Shown piece by piece: positions 38,685-47,769 of a stretch of 64,000 nucleotides of DNA (its first letter is position 1; the number at the start of each line of letters is the position of its first letter). A model generated the notes under the pieces. It worked only from the letters and a program-made list of their open reading frames with translations, was not told the origin of the DNA and searched no databases. The stretch comes from Photobacterium rosenbergii (GTDB lineage: Bacteria; Pseudomonadota; Gammaproteobacteria; Enterobacterales; Vibrionaceae), in assembly GCF_003026455.1 (NCBI RefSeq), contig NZ_PYMB01000003.1, positions 434,001 through 498,000 of the forward strand. Direction: 5' to 3'. A program made the position numbers and the translations under genes.

Positions 38685-39336
38685 GCAAATGCCCTCCTTG
38701 CAGGCGAATGCAGCCATTCATATGGGCGGCAACCTGTTTACTGTGCGTCACTAATAGCAAAGTACAATCCAGTTGTTTGGTAAGGTTCGTTAATAAGTTA
38801 ATCACGGCAGCAGCATTTCGTTCATCCAGGCTACCGGTTGGCTCATCAGCCAAAAGAATTTGCGGCTCCATGTACAGAGCCCGGGCAATCGCAGCCCGCT
38901 GCTGCTGGCCACCCGACATCTCTTCCGGGTAACGGCCGAGCAATGGCATCAAGTCCAAAGCTGCAATGATCTGCCGCCAAAGCGCCGGTTTTTCAGGCAA
39001 CCCTTTAAGCTGACGACAGAAACGAATATTGTCTGCCGTAGTCAATGTTGGCAGTAGATTGAATTGCTGGAAGACCAAACCAATGTTGTTACGACGAAAA
39101 GCGGTTCGCTCACGCTCTGAAATGGTGTGAATGGGTTTATCACCCAGCCATACCTCACCTGAATCGACAGTATCCAACCCTGCGATCAGGTTCAGCAAAG
39201 TACTCTTGCCAGAGCCACTTTCCCCCATTAGCGCCAGTTGTTCACCTTGCTTTAAATTCAGTTCTGCACCCTGCAATACTGAATGGTACTCGTCGCCATC
39301 CATATAGCCTTTGCAAAGGTCAACCAGTCGTAACAT
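38665..39336 (-). CDS. ABC transporter ATP-binding protein (LolD/AttE-like)
   Basis: The 223-residue ATPase has Walker A GESGSGKST, Q-loop FQQFNLLPTLT, signature MSGGQQQRAAIARAL, and Walker B ILLADEPTGSLDERN, all typical of the MacB/LolD clade. ATG 39336 behind GGGGATAACA is preferred to the extended frame at 39387. It is the first gene of the ATPase-permease-AttH unit and energises the FtsX permease. Confidence 0.92.
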   Translation of the reverse strand: MLRLVDLCKGYMDGDEYHSVLQGAELNLKQGEQLALMGESGSGKSTLLNLIAGLDTVDSGEVWLGDKPIHTISERERTAFRRNNIGLVFQQFNLLPTLTTADNIRFCRQLKGLPEKPALWRQIIAALDLMPLLGRYPEEMSGGQQQRAAIARALYMEPQILLADEPTGSLDERNAAAVINLLTNLTKQLDCTLLLVTHSKQVAAHMNGCIRLQGGHLHVKPRS

Positions 39337-39597
39337 TGTTATCCCCAGTGATAGGAAGTCTTTGAACTGAAATTTACAGTAAACCAATTGTTCTATAAAG
39401 CCCTTTACGGAACATCGATATAAAATACACCTAATGCGTTACATTCGATCTACATTTCCGTCAAAGCCAGAACATGCCCCTCACAAATTCCCTCTACACA
39501 ACCCCGTTTGCTGTTGTATATTTTTATTGTATACCTTTGTTTGGAAACCAGTCTTTGTTTCCGACGTTTTTATCCCGCTACATGGAGCAGTCAGTTT

Positions 39598-41061
39598 ATG
39601 GACAAAACAGTTTTAGTTGTCGGTGCATCTGGTTACATTGGTAGCCATCTTGTGCCCGAATTGGCCAGCGCAGGCTACAAAGTCAGAGCGACAGGCCGCA
39701 ACTTAAAATTGTTGGAAAAACGAGGCTGGCAAGACATAGAAAACGTCAGTGTTCATTATTTGGATCTCAACGAAGCAGATAATCTTGCTGAACTTCTCGA
39801 CGGCGTGGACAGTGTCTTTTTCCTTGTTCACGGTATGAACCATGGGCATGATTTCATCGATATTGAGTTGGAAGCTGCACATAACTTCAGTGATGCCCTC
39901 AAAGCGTCTGCCGTCGAGCGCGTCATTTACCTAGGAGCCCTGCAACCCTCTGATGGTGAGCCTTCCGATCACCTCCAGGCTCGCAAAGCCACCGGTGATA
40001 TTCTCAGGGACAGTGGAAAACCAATCACTGAATTACGAGCCGGTATTATTGTCGGCCCTGGCTCAGCCGCTTTCGAGGTGATGCGAGATTTTGTCTACCA
40101 CTTCCCGCTGCTCATCACTCCTAAATGGGTCTATTCAAAAAGCTCCCCCATCGCCCTGCGCAACCTGCTGTATTATTTGTTGCAGTTGCTCAATTTCAAA
40201 CCGACCAAGCATCAGATCATGGATGTTGCTGGCCCGGAAAACATTACCTATGCCCAGCAACTAAAAACCATTGGCGAACATATCGGTAAAAAAGCCAGGA
40301 TCTTAGCCGTTCCTTTCCTGACACCCAAATTTGCAGCGAGGTGGCTGCACCTAGTCACTTCTGTACCAACTAACATTGCCCGGGCACTTATCGGGGGGCT
40401 CGGGCATGACTTGCAAGCCAATGGTAATGCCCTACAGTCCCTTATCCCCCAACGGCTTCTCAGCTATGACGAATCTGTAGAAGAAAGCCTAGGGCACGAG
40501 AATGAAGTCGTCAGGAGTGATATTTGGGGGTTTGATCCTGACGCCCTTGCCCGCTGGCAGCCTGGCTTCGGTTATTACCCTAAGCAAGCGGGGTATCGAC
40601 TCAAAACCGATGCCACTGCCGAGCAACTTTGGCGGCAGGTACAACTCGTCGGAGGCAAAGAAGGTTACTTTTACGCCAATTACCTATGGCGGATAAGGGA
40701 ATGGATGGACTTTGCCATCGGCGGCGATGCACTCAAACGCTACCGCCGGGATCCTGAGCAACTTGAGCTAGGCGATAAAATTGATTCATGGAAAGTGATC
40801 AACATAGTACCAAACCAATTTTTATCTCTGCTATTTGGTATGAAGGCACCGGGACTGGGCCGGTTAGAGTTCACTATCGAAGACAAGGGCGACCATCGTG
40901 AAATCGATATTCGAGCATGGTGGCACCCGGCAGGTTTCTCTGGCCTGCTCTACTGGTTTGCCATGATGCCAGCCCACCTATTTATTTTCAGGGGTATGAC
41001 CCATGCACTGGTCGAGCGCTGTCAGGCCAAGGCACAAGAAGGGAAAACCGAGACGGTTTAA
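39598..41061 (+). CDS. ybjT: NAD(P)-binding DUF2867 protein
   Basis: The 487-residue product matches E. coli YbjT throughout. The N-terminal SDR-like domain has VGASGYIGSHLVPEL, SDHLQARKATGDILR and ELRAGIIVGPGSAAFEVMRD; a DUF2867 domain follows (SWKVINIVPNQFLSLLFGMK, LEFTIEDKGDHREIDIRAWW). The C-terminus has a hydrophobic segment with AHLFIFRGM. YbjT has no established reaction; a role in modifying a hydrophobic substrate at the membrane is possible. ATG 39598 is chosen because the conserved Rossmann start follows directly. Confidence 0.9.
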   Translation: MDKTVLVVGASGYIGSHLVPELASAGYKVRATGRNLKLLEKRGWQDIENVSVHYLDLNEADNLAELLDGVDSVFFLVHGMNHGHDFIDIELEAAHNFSDALKASAVERVIYLGALQPSDGEPSDHLQARKATGDILRDSGKPITELRAGIIVGPGSAAFEVMRDFVYHFPLLITPKWVYSKSSPIALRNLLYYLLQLLNFKPTKHQIMDVAGPENITYAQQLKTIGEHIGKKARILAVPFLTPKFAARWLHLVTSVPTNIARALIGGLGHDLQANGNALQSLIPQRLLSYDESVEESLGHENEVVRSDIWGFDPDALARWQPGFGYYPKQAGYRLKTDATAEQLWRQVQLVGGKEGYFYANYLWRIREWMDFAIGGDALKRYRRDPEQLELGDKIDSWKVINIVPNQFLSLLFGMKAPGLGRLEFTIEDKGDHREIDIRAWWHPAGFSGLLYWFAMMPAHLFIFRGMTHALVERCQAKAQEGKTETV

Positions 41062-41101
41062 GGTTAATCCCATAGAGGGGCATCATTATTGGTTTCACCC
41101 T

Positions 41102-42106
41102 TCACGTTTTCCTATCAATAAGGGCCGGTTTGATTCGAACTATGGTATTTGTTTCTAACTGGCCCTGCCATACCTGCTCCAGACAAACATAGGCTTGCTC
41201 TGCAATTTCCTCGACGGGTTGGGCAACGGTAGTCAACTGGTAGCCCTGCCAATCCGCTAGAGGAACATTGTCGCACCCGATAACACTCAACTGACCGGGT
41301 ATAGCCAAGCCTAACTGCTGTCGGCAGTAATCAATTAAACCCAATGCCAATGCGTCGGATGCACAAAACACCCCCTCCAACCGACCCAAAGCCATGCTTT
41401 CCTGCTGCGCGATGTCATAACCAGCACGATAGCCATAGCGGCCTGCTTCCAAGCGAACAATCTCGCTGATACCACTCTTGCAAAGCGTCTCGTAAAACCC
41501 CTTAAAACGTTCATTCGATGCTTGCCCATCGGTTCTACCGGCAACAAACCCAATACGAGAAAGCCCTTTTTCAATAAAGTAGTTGGCAGCTAGAAAGCCG
41601 GCATAATAGTTATCGGTTTGTACTGAAGGACTTTGTCCTGCAGGGTCCGAGCGTCCCAACGTAACCAAAGGGAGGGACAATTTCTGGCACTGGGCAACAC
41701 TTTCGATAGGTAATGAACCCATTACAGCAATCACGCCATCAACCTGATAACCAGACAGCCTCATTAATGCCGCCTCCAGATCTTCGGCTTGTTTTACATT
41801 GAGCAACATAGGTTGCTTACCGTAGCGCTGCAGCACAGATGATAATGTCTCGAACAAATGGGACTGATAAGGATTGGAGAAATCACTTATCAATATCGCG
41901 ACCAAATTCGATCGGGCCTTTTGTGCAGGTGTACTCAAGGTCCTAGCAAAAAAGTTGGGCTGATACCCCAGTTTTTGTGCAGCCTTCAATATCTGATCCC
42001 GTTTCGTTGCATTAATGCTTGCCCCTTCGGTAAACGCCCGGGATACCGCTGAACGCGATACCCCGACATATTCCGCAACATCCGATGCTGTAACCTTTTT
42101 ATTCAT
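41102..42106 (-). CDS. LacI-family transcriptional regulator
   Basis: The 334-residue protein has the LacI helix-turn-helix (TASDVAEYVGVSRSAVSRAF), the hinge YQPNFFARTLSTPAQKA and a sugar-binding-protein-like effector domain. Its ATG overlaps the MBL hydrolase stop by eight bases, so it is the last gene of the ABC importer operon and probably regulates it through the palindrome at 46936-46951. Effector unknown. Confidence 0.9.
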   Translation of the reverse strand: MNKKVTASDVAEYVGVSRSAVSRAFTEGASINATKRDQILKAAQKLGYQPNFFARTLSTPAQKARSNLVAILISDFSNPYQSHLFETLSSVLQRYGKQPMLLNVKQAEDLEAALMRLSGYQVDGVIAVMGSLPIESVAQCQKLSLPLVTLGRSDPAGQSPSVQTDNYYAGFLAANYFIEKGLSRIGFVAGRTDGQASNERFKGFYETLCKSGISEIVRLEAGRYGYRAGYDIAQQESMALGRLEGVFCASDALALGLIDYCRQQLGLAIPGQLSVIGCDNVPLADWQGYQLTTVAQPVEEIAEQAYVCLEQVWQGQLETNTIVRIKPALIDRKT

Positions 42107-42866
42107 GGAAGATTAAATAGTCCTTCTTTTCAATGCCTTTAAAAATATATCCATCTTCAGCAACATCCAACCCGATCTTCGATTGTACCTGTGCCTTCAA
42201 TACCTCACGACATTGTGAGTCAATATGATAAAGCCACCATGAACTTCCGGGCTTGCGAGAATAAGCCTCTATTTCCTGCCAAGAGCCGTGGCTAGGATGG
42301 CTTGCCAAGGTCTCGCATTCAACGAACACCCAATCGGACTGTGCAGCCAGATTTCTTCCCTGCTCCAGAAGTTTACCGTCACCGGAATAAAATAGCGCCT
42401 GCCCCGAGGGCAGCCTCAATTGCACGCTAAGGTTTGACACCGCATGTTGAGTCGGAGCGACTTCAACCGCCCAAGGACCGATCACCTCGACACTTAGGCT
42501 GTCACACCAGTCAACCTCAAACCCCAGCGCTGCCAGTGGCCAATAGGCAAATTCAACCAAAGGCTTTAGCACCTCCCATTGGGTTCGCTGCGCAACAATA
42601 GTCAGCGGCCTCTTGCGCCCTTTGGCATCCATCCAGTTAAGCAGCGTCGTCAGCCCCGAACAATGATCGGGATGGCTATGGGTTATATAAATGGCATCTA
42701 ACTGATTCGGCTCCAGCAAGCCATCCAGAAGTTCTTTAGGCACCCACGGCCCGCAATCAATCAACAGCGAAAAATCGGACTGCTGCACCAGCAAACTGGC
42801 ATTAGTCCGTTCGCTGTCATAGGCATCACCGCTACCGACAACCCGGAAAGAAAAGTCATGCGGCAT
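42099..42866 (-). CDS. MBL-fold metallo-hydrolase
   Basis: The 255-residue product has FRVVGSGDAYDSERTNASLL, the metal motif THSHPDHCSG, a later HAV and SGD, and a C-terminal histidine region YHIDSQ, placing it with PhnP/RNase Z-like phosphodiesterases of the metallo-beta-lactamase fold. ATG 42866 lies in the last codons of the ATPase gene (11-base overlap). Coupling to an importer suggests it processes the imported compound, perhaps a cyclic or diester phosphate of a sugar or polyol. This is inference. Confidence 0.82.
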   Translation of the reverse strand: MPHDFSFRVVGSGDAYDSERTNASLLVQQSDFSLLIDCGPWVPKELLDGLLEPNQLDAIYITHSHPDHCSGLTTLLNWMDAKGRKRPLTIVAQRTQWEVLKPLVEFAYWPLAALGFEVDWCDSLSVEVIGPWAVEVAPTQHAVSNLSVQLRLPSGQALFYSGDGKLLEQGRNLAAQSDWVFVECETLASHPSHGSWQEIEAYSRKPGSSWWLYHIDSQCREVLKAQVQSKIGLDVAEDGYIFKGIEKKDYLIFHE

Positions 42867-43896
42867 TGGCAACCTCTGACCTTTCGATCCTTTGTTCTTT
42901 CTGATCAAAATAATGGCAAACCGACTTCGACAGGCTCAATGGTAACTTGTCACCTTGAGCGTATGCGTTTTCGCTTTCAACGACAAAGGTTTCTCCGGCC
43001 AATTCACCGTAATACAATCTGGCATGGCCGAGTGGCTCAACCACATTGATGGTCATTTCGCAATCATAAGCGGTTGGATCTACGACTATCTGGTTCGGTC
43101 TAAGTCCGATACTTTTCACTCCTTCGGGAATTGGCATATTCGGTGCAATCATACCCAGAGCAGTATGTGGCAGGAAGTTCATCACCGGTGTACCGATAAA
43201 AGCGGCAACAAAACGGTTTACCGGGCGGTTGTAGAGTTCTTCCGGTGCGCCAACCTGTTCGATGTTACCTTTGTTGAGTACCACAATTTTATCGGCTAGC
43301 GTCATCGCCTCAACTTGATCATGGGTCACATAAACCATGGTCGCATTGAGTTGCTGATGGAGTTGCTTGAGGTAGACACGCATTTCCCCTCGAAGCTTGG
43401 CATCGAGGTTAGATAATGGCTCGTCAAAGAGGAATAGTTCAGGGTCACGGACTATCGCCCGTCCAATAGCAACCCGCTGCCGCTGGCCACCAGATAGTTT
43501 CCCAGGAAGGCGGTTCAATAGCGCCTCGAGTTGCAGGTGACTGGCTGTCTCTTTGACTTTTTTGCTAATGTCTGACTTATCGACACCAGCCATTTTCAAC
43601 GGAAAGCCCATGTTCTTCTCGACGGTCATATGTGGATACAAGGCATAAGACTGGAACACCATAGCCACTTCCCGCTCTGAAGGGTGAATCCCATTAAGGC
43701 ACTTACCATTTAGCTTGATCTCACCGCCACTGATTGACTCGAGGCCTGCGATCATCCTCAGCAAGGTCGATTTACCGCAGCCCGATGGCCCCACAAACAC
43801 CACAAACTCACCGTCATTGATCCCCAGATCAACACTTGGGATCACCAAATTGTCGCCGTAAGCTTTCTTCAGGTTGTTAATTGCTAATTTCGTCAT
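42856..43896 (-). CDS. Carbohydrate ABC importer ATPase (MalK/UgpC type)
   Basis: The 346-residue ATPase has Walker [11 protein letters not shown]-loop [12 protein letters not shown], signature [15 protein letters not shown], Walker [13 protein letters not shown], then a C-terminal regulatory domain ([11 protein letters not shown]). This is the MalK/UgpC subfamily serving sugar, polyol and glycerol-phosphate importers. It is 13 bases after the second permease gene. Confidence 0.93.
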   Translation of the reverse strand: MTKLAINNLKKAYGDNLVIPSVDLGINDGEFVVFVGPSGCGKSTLLRMIAGLESISGGEIKLNGKCLNGIHPSEREVAMVFQSYALYPHMTVEKNMGFPLKMAGVDKSDISKKVKETASHLQLEALLNRLPGKLSGGQRQRVAIGRAIVRDPELFLFDEPLSNLDAKLRGEMRVYLKQLHQQLNATMVYVTHDQVEAMTLADKIVVLNKGNIEQVGAPEELYNRPVNRFVAAFIGTPVMNFLPHTALGMIAPNMPIPEGVKSIGLRPNQIVVDPTAYDCEMTINVVEPLGHARLYYGELAGETFVVESENAYAQGDKLPLSLSKSVCHYFDQKEQRIERSEVANAA

Positions 43897-43909
43897 TTTC
43901 TTCTTCTCT

Positions 43910-44722
43910 TTATTTCAAACCCATCGAAAAGCCACGCAGCAAATAGCGCTGCATATAGCCCGCCAGCGCCAGCATTGGCAGCGATGAAACAATTCCGGCA
44001 GCCATTAATTCACCCCATGCGGTACCGTCTTCAGTCATGAAGTTAGAAATGAACAGCGGGATGGTGAATTTATCCGGGGTATGGATGAACAGCAGCGAAA
44101 ACAGAAACTCATTCCAGCCAAGGATCATGGCGAAAATGGCTGTAGCCACCAAGCCAGGTGCGCATAGCGGGAACACGATATGCGCTAGGCGGTTAAACAA
44201 ATGGGCGCCATCCATTGCCCCTGCCTCCTCGATTTCCAGCGGAATATCGCGGATAAAGCCAAGCAGCATCCAAATACAAAACGGTAGGGTATACACTTGA
44301 TAAGCTAGGATAAGACCCAGTTTACTGTTGAGCAGGCCCAGCTGATTCATTAATGAATACAGAGGGATAGCAACAACAATTGGCGGCATCATTTTAATCA
44401 CCAATACCAACAGCAAAAACACATTATCGAGCTTGGCTGGAAACTGGTAACGGACCAGTGCATAGGCAGTAAAGAAGGCGACAATCACAGACACCATGGT
44501 TGCCGAAAGCGCAATCAATACCGTGTTGCCGATCAATATTTGGAAATCACCCTCCCATAAGGCCTTAAAGGCCTCAATACTCAGTTGGGATGGCAGCAGT
44601 GAAGCTCCCGAACGCAGGATTTCTCCCGGTGGTTTGAATGCCGTACCGAACATCCAGATGATTGGCAAAAGAAACAATCCCACTGCCAGCCAAACCAGCA
44701 CCGAATGGACAAAACGGTTCAT
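43910..44722 (-). CDS. Carbohydrate ABC importer permease (MalG/UgpE type)
   Basis: The 270-residue permease has six predicted helices and the cytoplasmic coupling loop EEAGAMDGAHLFNRLAHIVFPL with the EAA motif that contacts the ATPase. WNEFLFSLLF near the end is typical of the MalG/UgpE side. It overlaps the partner permease by four bases. Confidence 0.92.
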   Translation of the reverse strand: MNRFVHSVLVWLAVGLFLLPIIWMFGTAFKPPGEILRSGASLLPSQLSIEAFKALWEGDFQILIGNTVLIALSATMVSVIVAFFTAYALVRYQFPAKLDNVFLLLVLVIKMMPPIVVAIPLYSLMNQLGLLNSKLGLILAYQVYTLPFCIWMLLGFIRDIPLEIEEAGAMDGAHLFNRLAHIVFPLCAPGLVATAIFAMILGWNEFLFSLLFIHTPDKFTIPLFISNFMTEDGTAWGELMAAGIVSSLPMLALAGYMQRYLLRGFSMGLK

Positions 44723-45588
44723 GCCTTACCTCCTTGCAGTGCTTTGCGGGCATAGAACAGGGTCATGGCTAAAGAGATGGCCAACATCACCAAGGCTGCA
44801 GCACTTGCCATCCCAAGGTTGAAAAAGCGGAAGCCATACTTGTAAACAAACATCGACAAGGTTTCAGTCGCATTGCCGGGCCCGCCCCCTGTCATGACAT
44901 AGACTTTATCGAACAACTTGAAGGTATCGATCGAGCGAAGCAACAGTGCTAGCATCAGTTGCTTTTGTACCAAAGGCAAAGTGATATAAACAAAGTTGCG
45001 CCAGCCTTTGGCCCCATCAACCATTGCAGCTTCACCGATATCCTTCGGTATTGACTGCAGGCCAGCTAAGATGATCAAAAAAGCCATCGGCGTCCATTGC
45101 CATGTGTCAACCAAGGCGATGGCATAAAGAGCAAGATTAGGATCAAACAACCATTCTTGGGCGGGTAACCCAATACCCACCAGTACATTGTTCAGTAGAC
45201 CAAAGTCATAGTGATACCAAGAACGCCAGATAGACGAACACACCAAGGTCGATAACATCATCGGGTAAATTATCACCGGTAAAGCGAATTTGCGGCCCGG
45301 AAACTGACGTTGAAACAACAAGGCCAAATAAAGCCCCAGCAAGACCTGAGCAATAGAAGCAACAAGGGTGAAAACAAAGGTATTCTTGATTGCTGATATA
45401 AAGAAAAAATCTTCCAGTAGCTCGGTAAAATTAGCAATGCCGACAAACTGATAGGTTTGATTGGCGTAATCCACCTCACCAAAAGCGTTATAAATCACAC
45501 TCAAGATGGGATAAACCGTCAGCAGCCCCAGAATGACCAGAGCTGGAGCCAGCAATAAACCCAACTGTTTACGGTTTTCAAATAACAT
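44719..45588 (-). CDS. Carbohydrate ABC importer permease (MalF/UgpA type)
   Basis: The product of about 289 residues has six helices and the EAA loop GEAAMVDGAKGWRNFVYITLPL. LAPALVILGLLTVYPILSVIYNAF and WTPMAFLIILAGLQSIP are typical of UgpA/MalF-type permeases. ATG 45588 behind CTAAGGTGTCTT is preferred over the longer frame to 45630. Confidence 0.92.
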   Translation of the reverse strand: MLFENRKQLGLLLAPALVILGLLTVYPILSVIYNAFGEVDYANQTYQFVGIANFTELLEDFFFISAIKNTFVFTLVASIAQVLLGLYLALLFQRQFPGRKFALPVIIYPMMLSTLVCSSIWRSWYHYDFGLLNNVLVGIGLPAQEWLFDPNLALYAIALVDTWQWTPMAFLIILAGLQSIPKDIGEAAMVDGAKGWRNFVYITLPLVQKQLMLALLLRSIDTFKLFDKVYVMTGGGPGNATETLSMFVYKYGFRFFNLGMASAAALVMLAISLAMTLFYARKALQGGKA

Positions 45589-45651
45589 AAGACACCTTAG
45601 TAACCTAACACCCAATCGCTGCCCCGCCACGAGGCAGCGACAGGGGTTAAA

Positions 45652-46872
45652 TTACACTTTGATAATGCGTTCAATACGACGCTGTGCTTGGTTCAGGGCT
45701 TGCTCGGCGGTCATCTGGCCCATCATGGCCATTTGCAGGAAGTCTCCCAATACGCTTTCCACCTCTGCCCAGTTATGAATGCGAGGGCGGGCCTTGCCCG
45801 TTGTCAGGGCTTTTGCCTGCTGCGGGTACCAACGGTATTTCTCCACAACCTCTTCATCCAAGTAGACGCTTTCACGTGTTGGCGGCATACCGTGTTCCAG
45901 TGCTAGTGCTTTCTGGATAGCTGGACTTGTTGCAAACTGCAGGAAGGCTTCTGCTTCTTTTTTGTTGTTCGAATCTGCCGGAACGGCCAGCTGCCAGATA
46001 CCCAGCATAGGTGCAGGCGCACCAACCTCGGCAGGCGGTGCCGTAATTTCCATATCACCGACAACATCCGACATGTCAGGGTTATCGAGATTTGGCACCC
46101 ATGCCGGCCAAACTTCTATCGCCATTGCTGCAGTACCTTTTTGCAGCGAATCCCGAACTTCATCCGCGTTGTACACATCGACACCTCGCGGGGCGTACTG
46201 CTTCATTGCCAAGAATGTTTCAAGCGCTTGCTTGGCTTCGGGAGTATTGAGCGTTGCTTTGCCATCGCTACCTACCACATCGGCACCGTAGCCCCATAAA
46301 ATTGGCAAGAATCCTGTCACGATCGGGTTCCCCTTCACGCCACGGAAAACCACACCGCTGGTCTCGGATGCGGCATCGATTTTTGCAGCAGCCTGAAGTA
46401 CATCAGACCATGAGTTTGGTTCAGCCAGGTCAAGGGATTCAAAAGTCGCCCGGTTCCAGGCAAACATTGCCACATTACCAACCATCGGCATCGCGTAGAG
46501 ATCACCAGATGCATCAGGGTAGCGGCCAATATCAAAAGGGGCTTTGACAAAATCGTTATCAACCACTGCCTCGGACAAAGGAGCTAGCCAACGGTTGGCC
46601 ATGAACTCCGGCGCCCAGGTGTCATCCATCAAGACCACATCGTAATTACCCGTCTTTTCTCGCATAGACAACACAATACTCTCGTAGAGGCCATTGTTTG
46701 GTCGCTGAACCAAGGTCACCTTTGCATCAGGGTTTTCCTTTTTGTATTCGTCGACAATGTACTGCATGGCTTGGCCATAACTACTGTCGCGACCCGCGAT
46801 AACGAGTTCTCCGGCAATAGTGGTGAATGATGCTCCGATCATGGCAGTCGCCAGTAATGTGCGTTGCAGCAT
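45652..46872 (-). CDS. ABC importer periplasmic solute-binding protein
   Basis: The 406-residue SBP_bac_1-family protein has a signal peptide (LLATAMIGASFTTIAGE), then the mature start LVIAGRDSSYGQAMQYIV, YDVVLMDDTWAPEF and GILQ-like hinge elements (ITAPPAEVGAPAPMLGI). It captures the substrate for the two permeases; the family binds sugars, polyols or glycerophosphates and the sequence does not decide among them. ATG 46872 follows AAGGAGCGAATTCC. A perfect LacI-type palindrome lies 64 bases upstream. Confidence 0.9.
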   Translation of the reverse strand: MLQRTLLATAMIGASFTTIAGELVIAGRDSSYGQAMQYIVDEYKKENPDAKVTLVQRPNNGLYESIVLSMREKTGNYDVVLMDDTWAPEFMANRWLAPLSEAVVDNDFVKAPFDIGRYPDASGDLYAMPMVGNVAMFAWNRATFESLDLAEPNSWSDVLQAAAKIDAASETSGVVFRGVKGNPIVTGFLPILWGYGADVVGSDGKATLNTPEAKQALETFLAMKQYAPRGVDVYNADEVRDSLQKGTAAMAIEVWPAWVPNLDNPDMSDVVGDMEITAPPAEVGAPAPMLGIWQLAVPADSNNKKEAEAFLQFATSPAIQKALALEHGMPPTRESVYLDEEVVEKYRWYPQQAKALTTGKARPRIHNWAEVESVLGDFLQMAMMGQMTAEQALNQAQRRIERIIKV

Positions 46873-46935
46873 GGAATTCGCTCCTTGTTCCGTCTTCAAC
46901 TAAACGGCATTGGTATGTGAGTGTGTTTTGAAATC

Positions 46936-46951
46936 TTGCACGCGCGTGCAA
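46936..46951. promoter_or_regulatory. LacI-type operator of the ABC importer operon
   Basis: TTGCACGCGCGTGCAA is a perfect 16-bp palindrome with the central CG of LacI-family operators. It lies in the promoter region of the importer operon, whose last gene is a LacI regulator. Autoregulated repression is inferred. Confidence 0.75.
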
Positions 46952-47032
46952 AATCAATGCACACAAAGTTAACGGCGGAACATGTCACTTACATGAAGCA
47001 ATGGTGAAGGTTTTACGAGAGGCAATGGATAC

Positions 47033-47060
47033 AAAAACGGGAACCGATAGGTTCCCGTTT
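47033..47060. terminator. Terminator after the DUF2913-like gene
   Basis: AAACGGGAACC (47035-47045) pairs with GGTTCCCGTTT (47050-47060) around GATA. On the minus strand T-run follows, ending the bcr/DUF2913 unit that stops at 47095. Confidence 0.85.
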
Positions 47061-47094
47061 GGCATTACTGTAATGATGTGCAGGCAGCGTTAGC

Positions 47095-47760
47095 TTACTG
47101 ATTGCTTGGCAACTCAGGCAAATGAGTACCTGCGTTACACGGGAACAGCTTGTACTCGCCGTGGTATTTCACAATCGATTTATAGTCCGTCACTTTGTAA
47201 AGGAGCATGCCTTGGGCATAGGCAAGATCAATCAAGGCACGGATATCACCGCGAACAAACAAGGACAACGGTTTGACCATCTCCCCTGCCTCGTCGAAAG
47301 CTGCAGCATACTGGGCTGAACACACAACAAGCGACGCCTGACCATCGGTATGGTGGGTCACTTTACGGTTAACCTCATACTCTGTGGTAACCAGCCAGTC
47401 TTGCTCATCCAGTTGCTCGTAGAGTGCTTTTAGCTGGGCATCATTCAAGTTATTGGCTTGGATTGTGTCAGCGGATTCGCCATCTTGAGGGATCCCTTCA
47501 TAGCAAGATTTGATTTGCTCGAACTGGTTCTTGAGCTGGGCATTCTTACCCATGCTTCGCGCCTGTTTCTGCCAATCAACCAGTGTCTTGCCAACCACAT
47601 GGTCATAGCGCTGCTGCTTGATAACCTTGGTCACCCAAGCATTGAGGTACAGGGTCTCGCTTACTGGGTTTTTCGGGGTTTTCCCAGCTTGCTGTGAGTC
47701 TGACAGCTCTTGCAGACCTTGTGATACAACCTTATAGATTTCTTGATAAAACGTAGCCAT
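47095..47760 (-). CDS. DUF2913-like protein
   Basis: The 221-residue cytosolic-looking product has YLNAWVTKVIKQQRYDHVV, LVDWQKQARSMGKNAQLKNQF and a C-terminal GDIRALIDLAYAQGMLLYKV. From memory this fits DUF2913, a family largely confined to Vibrionaceae and relatives and of unknown function. It lies nine bases after the bcr-like MFS gene and shares its terminator, so they are likely cotranscribed. Confidence 0.65.
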   Translation of the reverse strand: MATFYQEIYKVVSQGLQELSDSQQAGKTPKNPVSETLYLNAWVTKVIKQQRYDHVVGKTLVDWQKQARSMGKNAQLKNQFEQIKSCYEGIPQDGESADTIQANNLNDAQLKALYEQLDEQDWLVTTEYEVNRKVTHHTDGQASLVVCSAQYAAAFDEAGEMVKPLSLFVRGDIRALIDLAYAQGMLLYKVTDYKSIVKYHGEYKLFPCNAGTHLPELPSNQ

Positions 47761-47769
47761 TGATAACCT

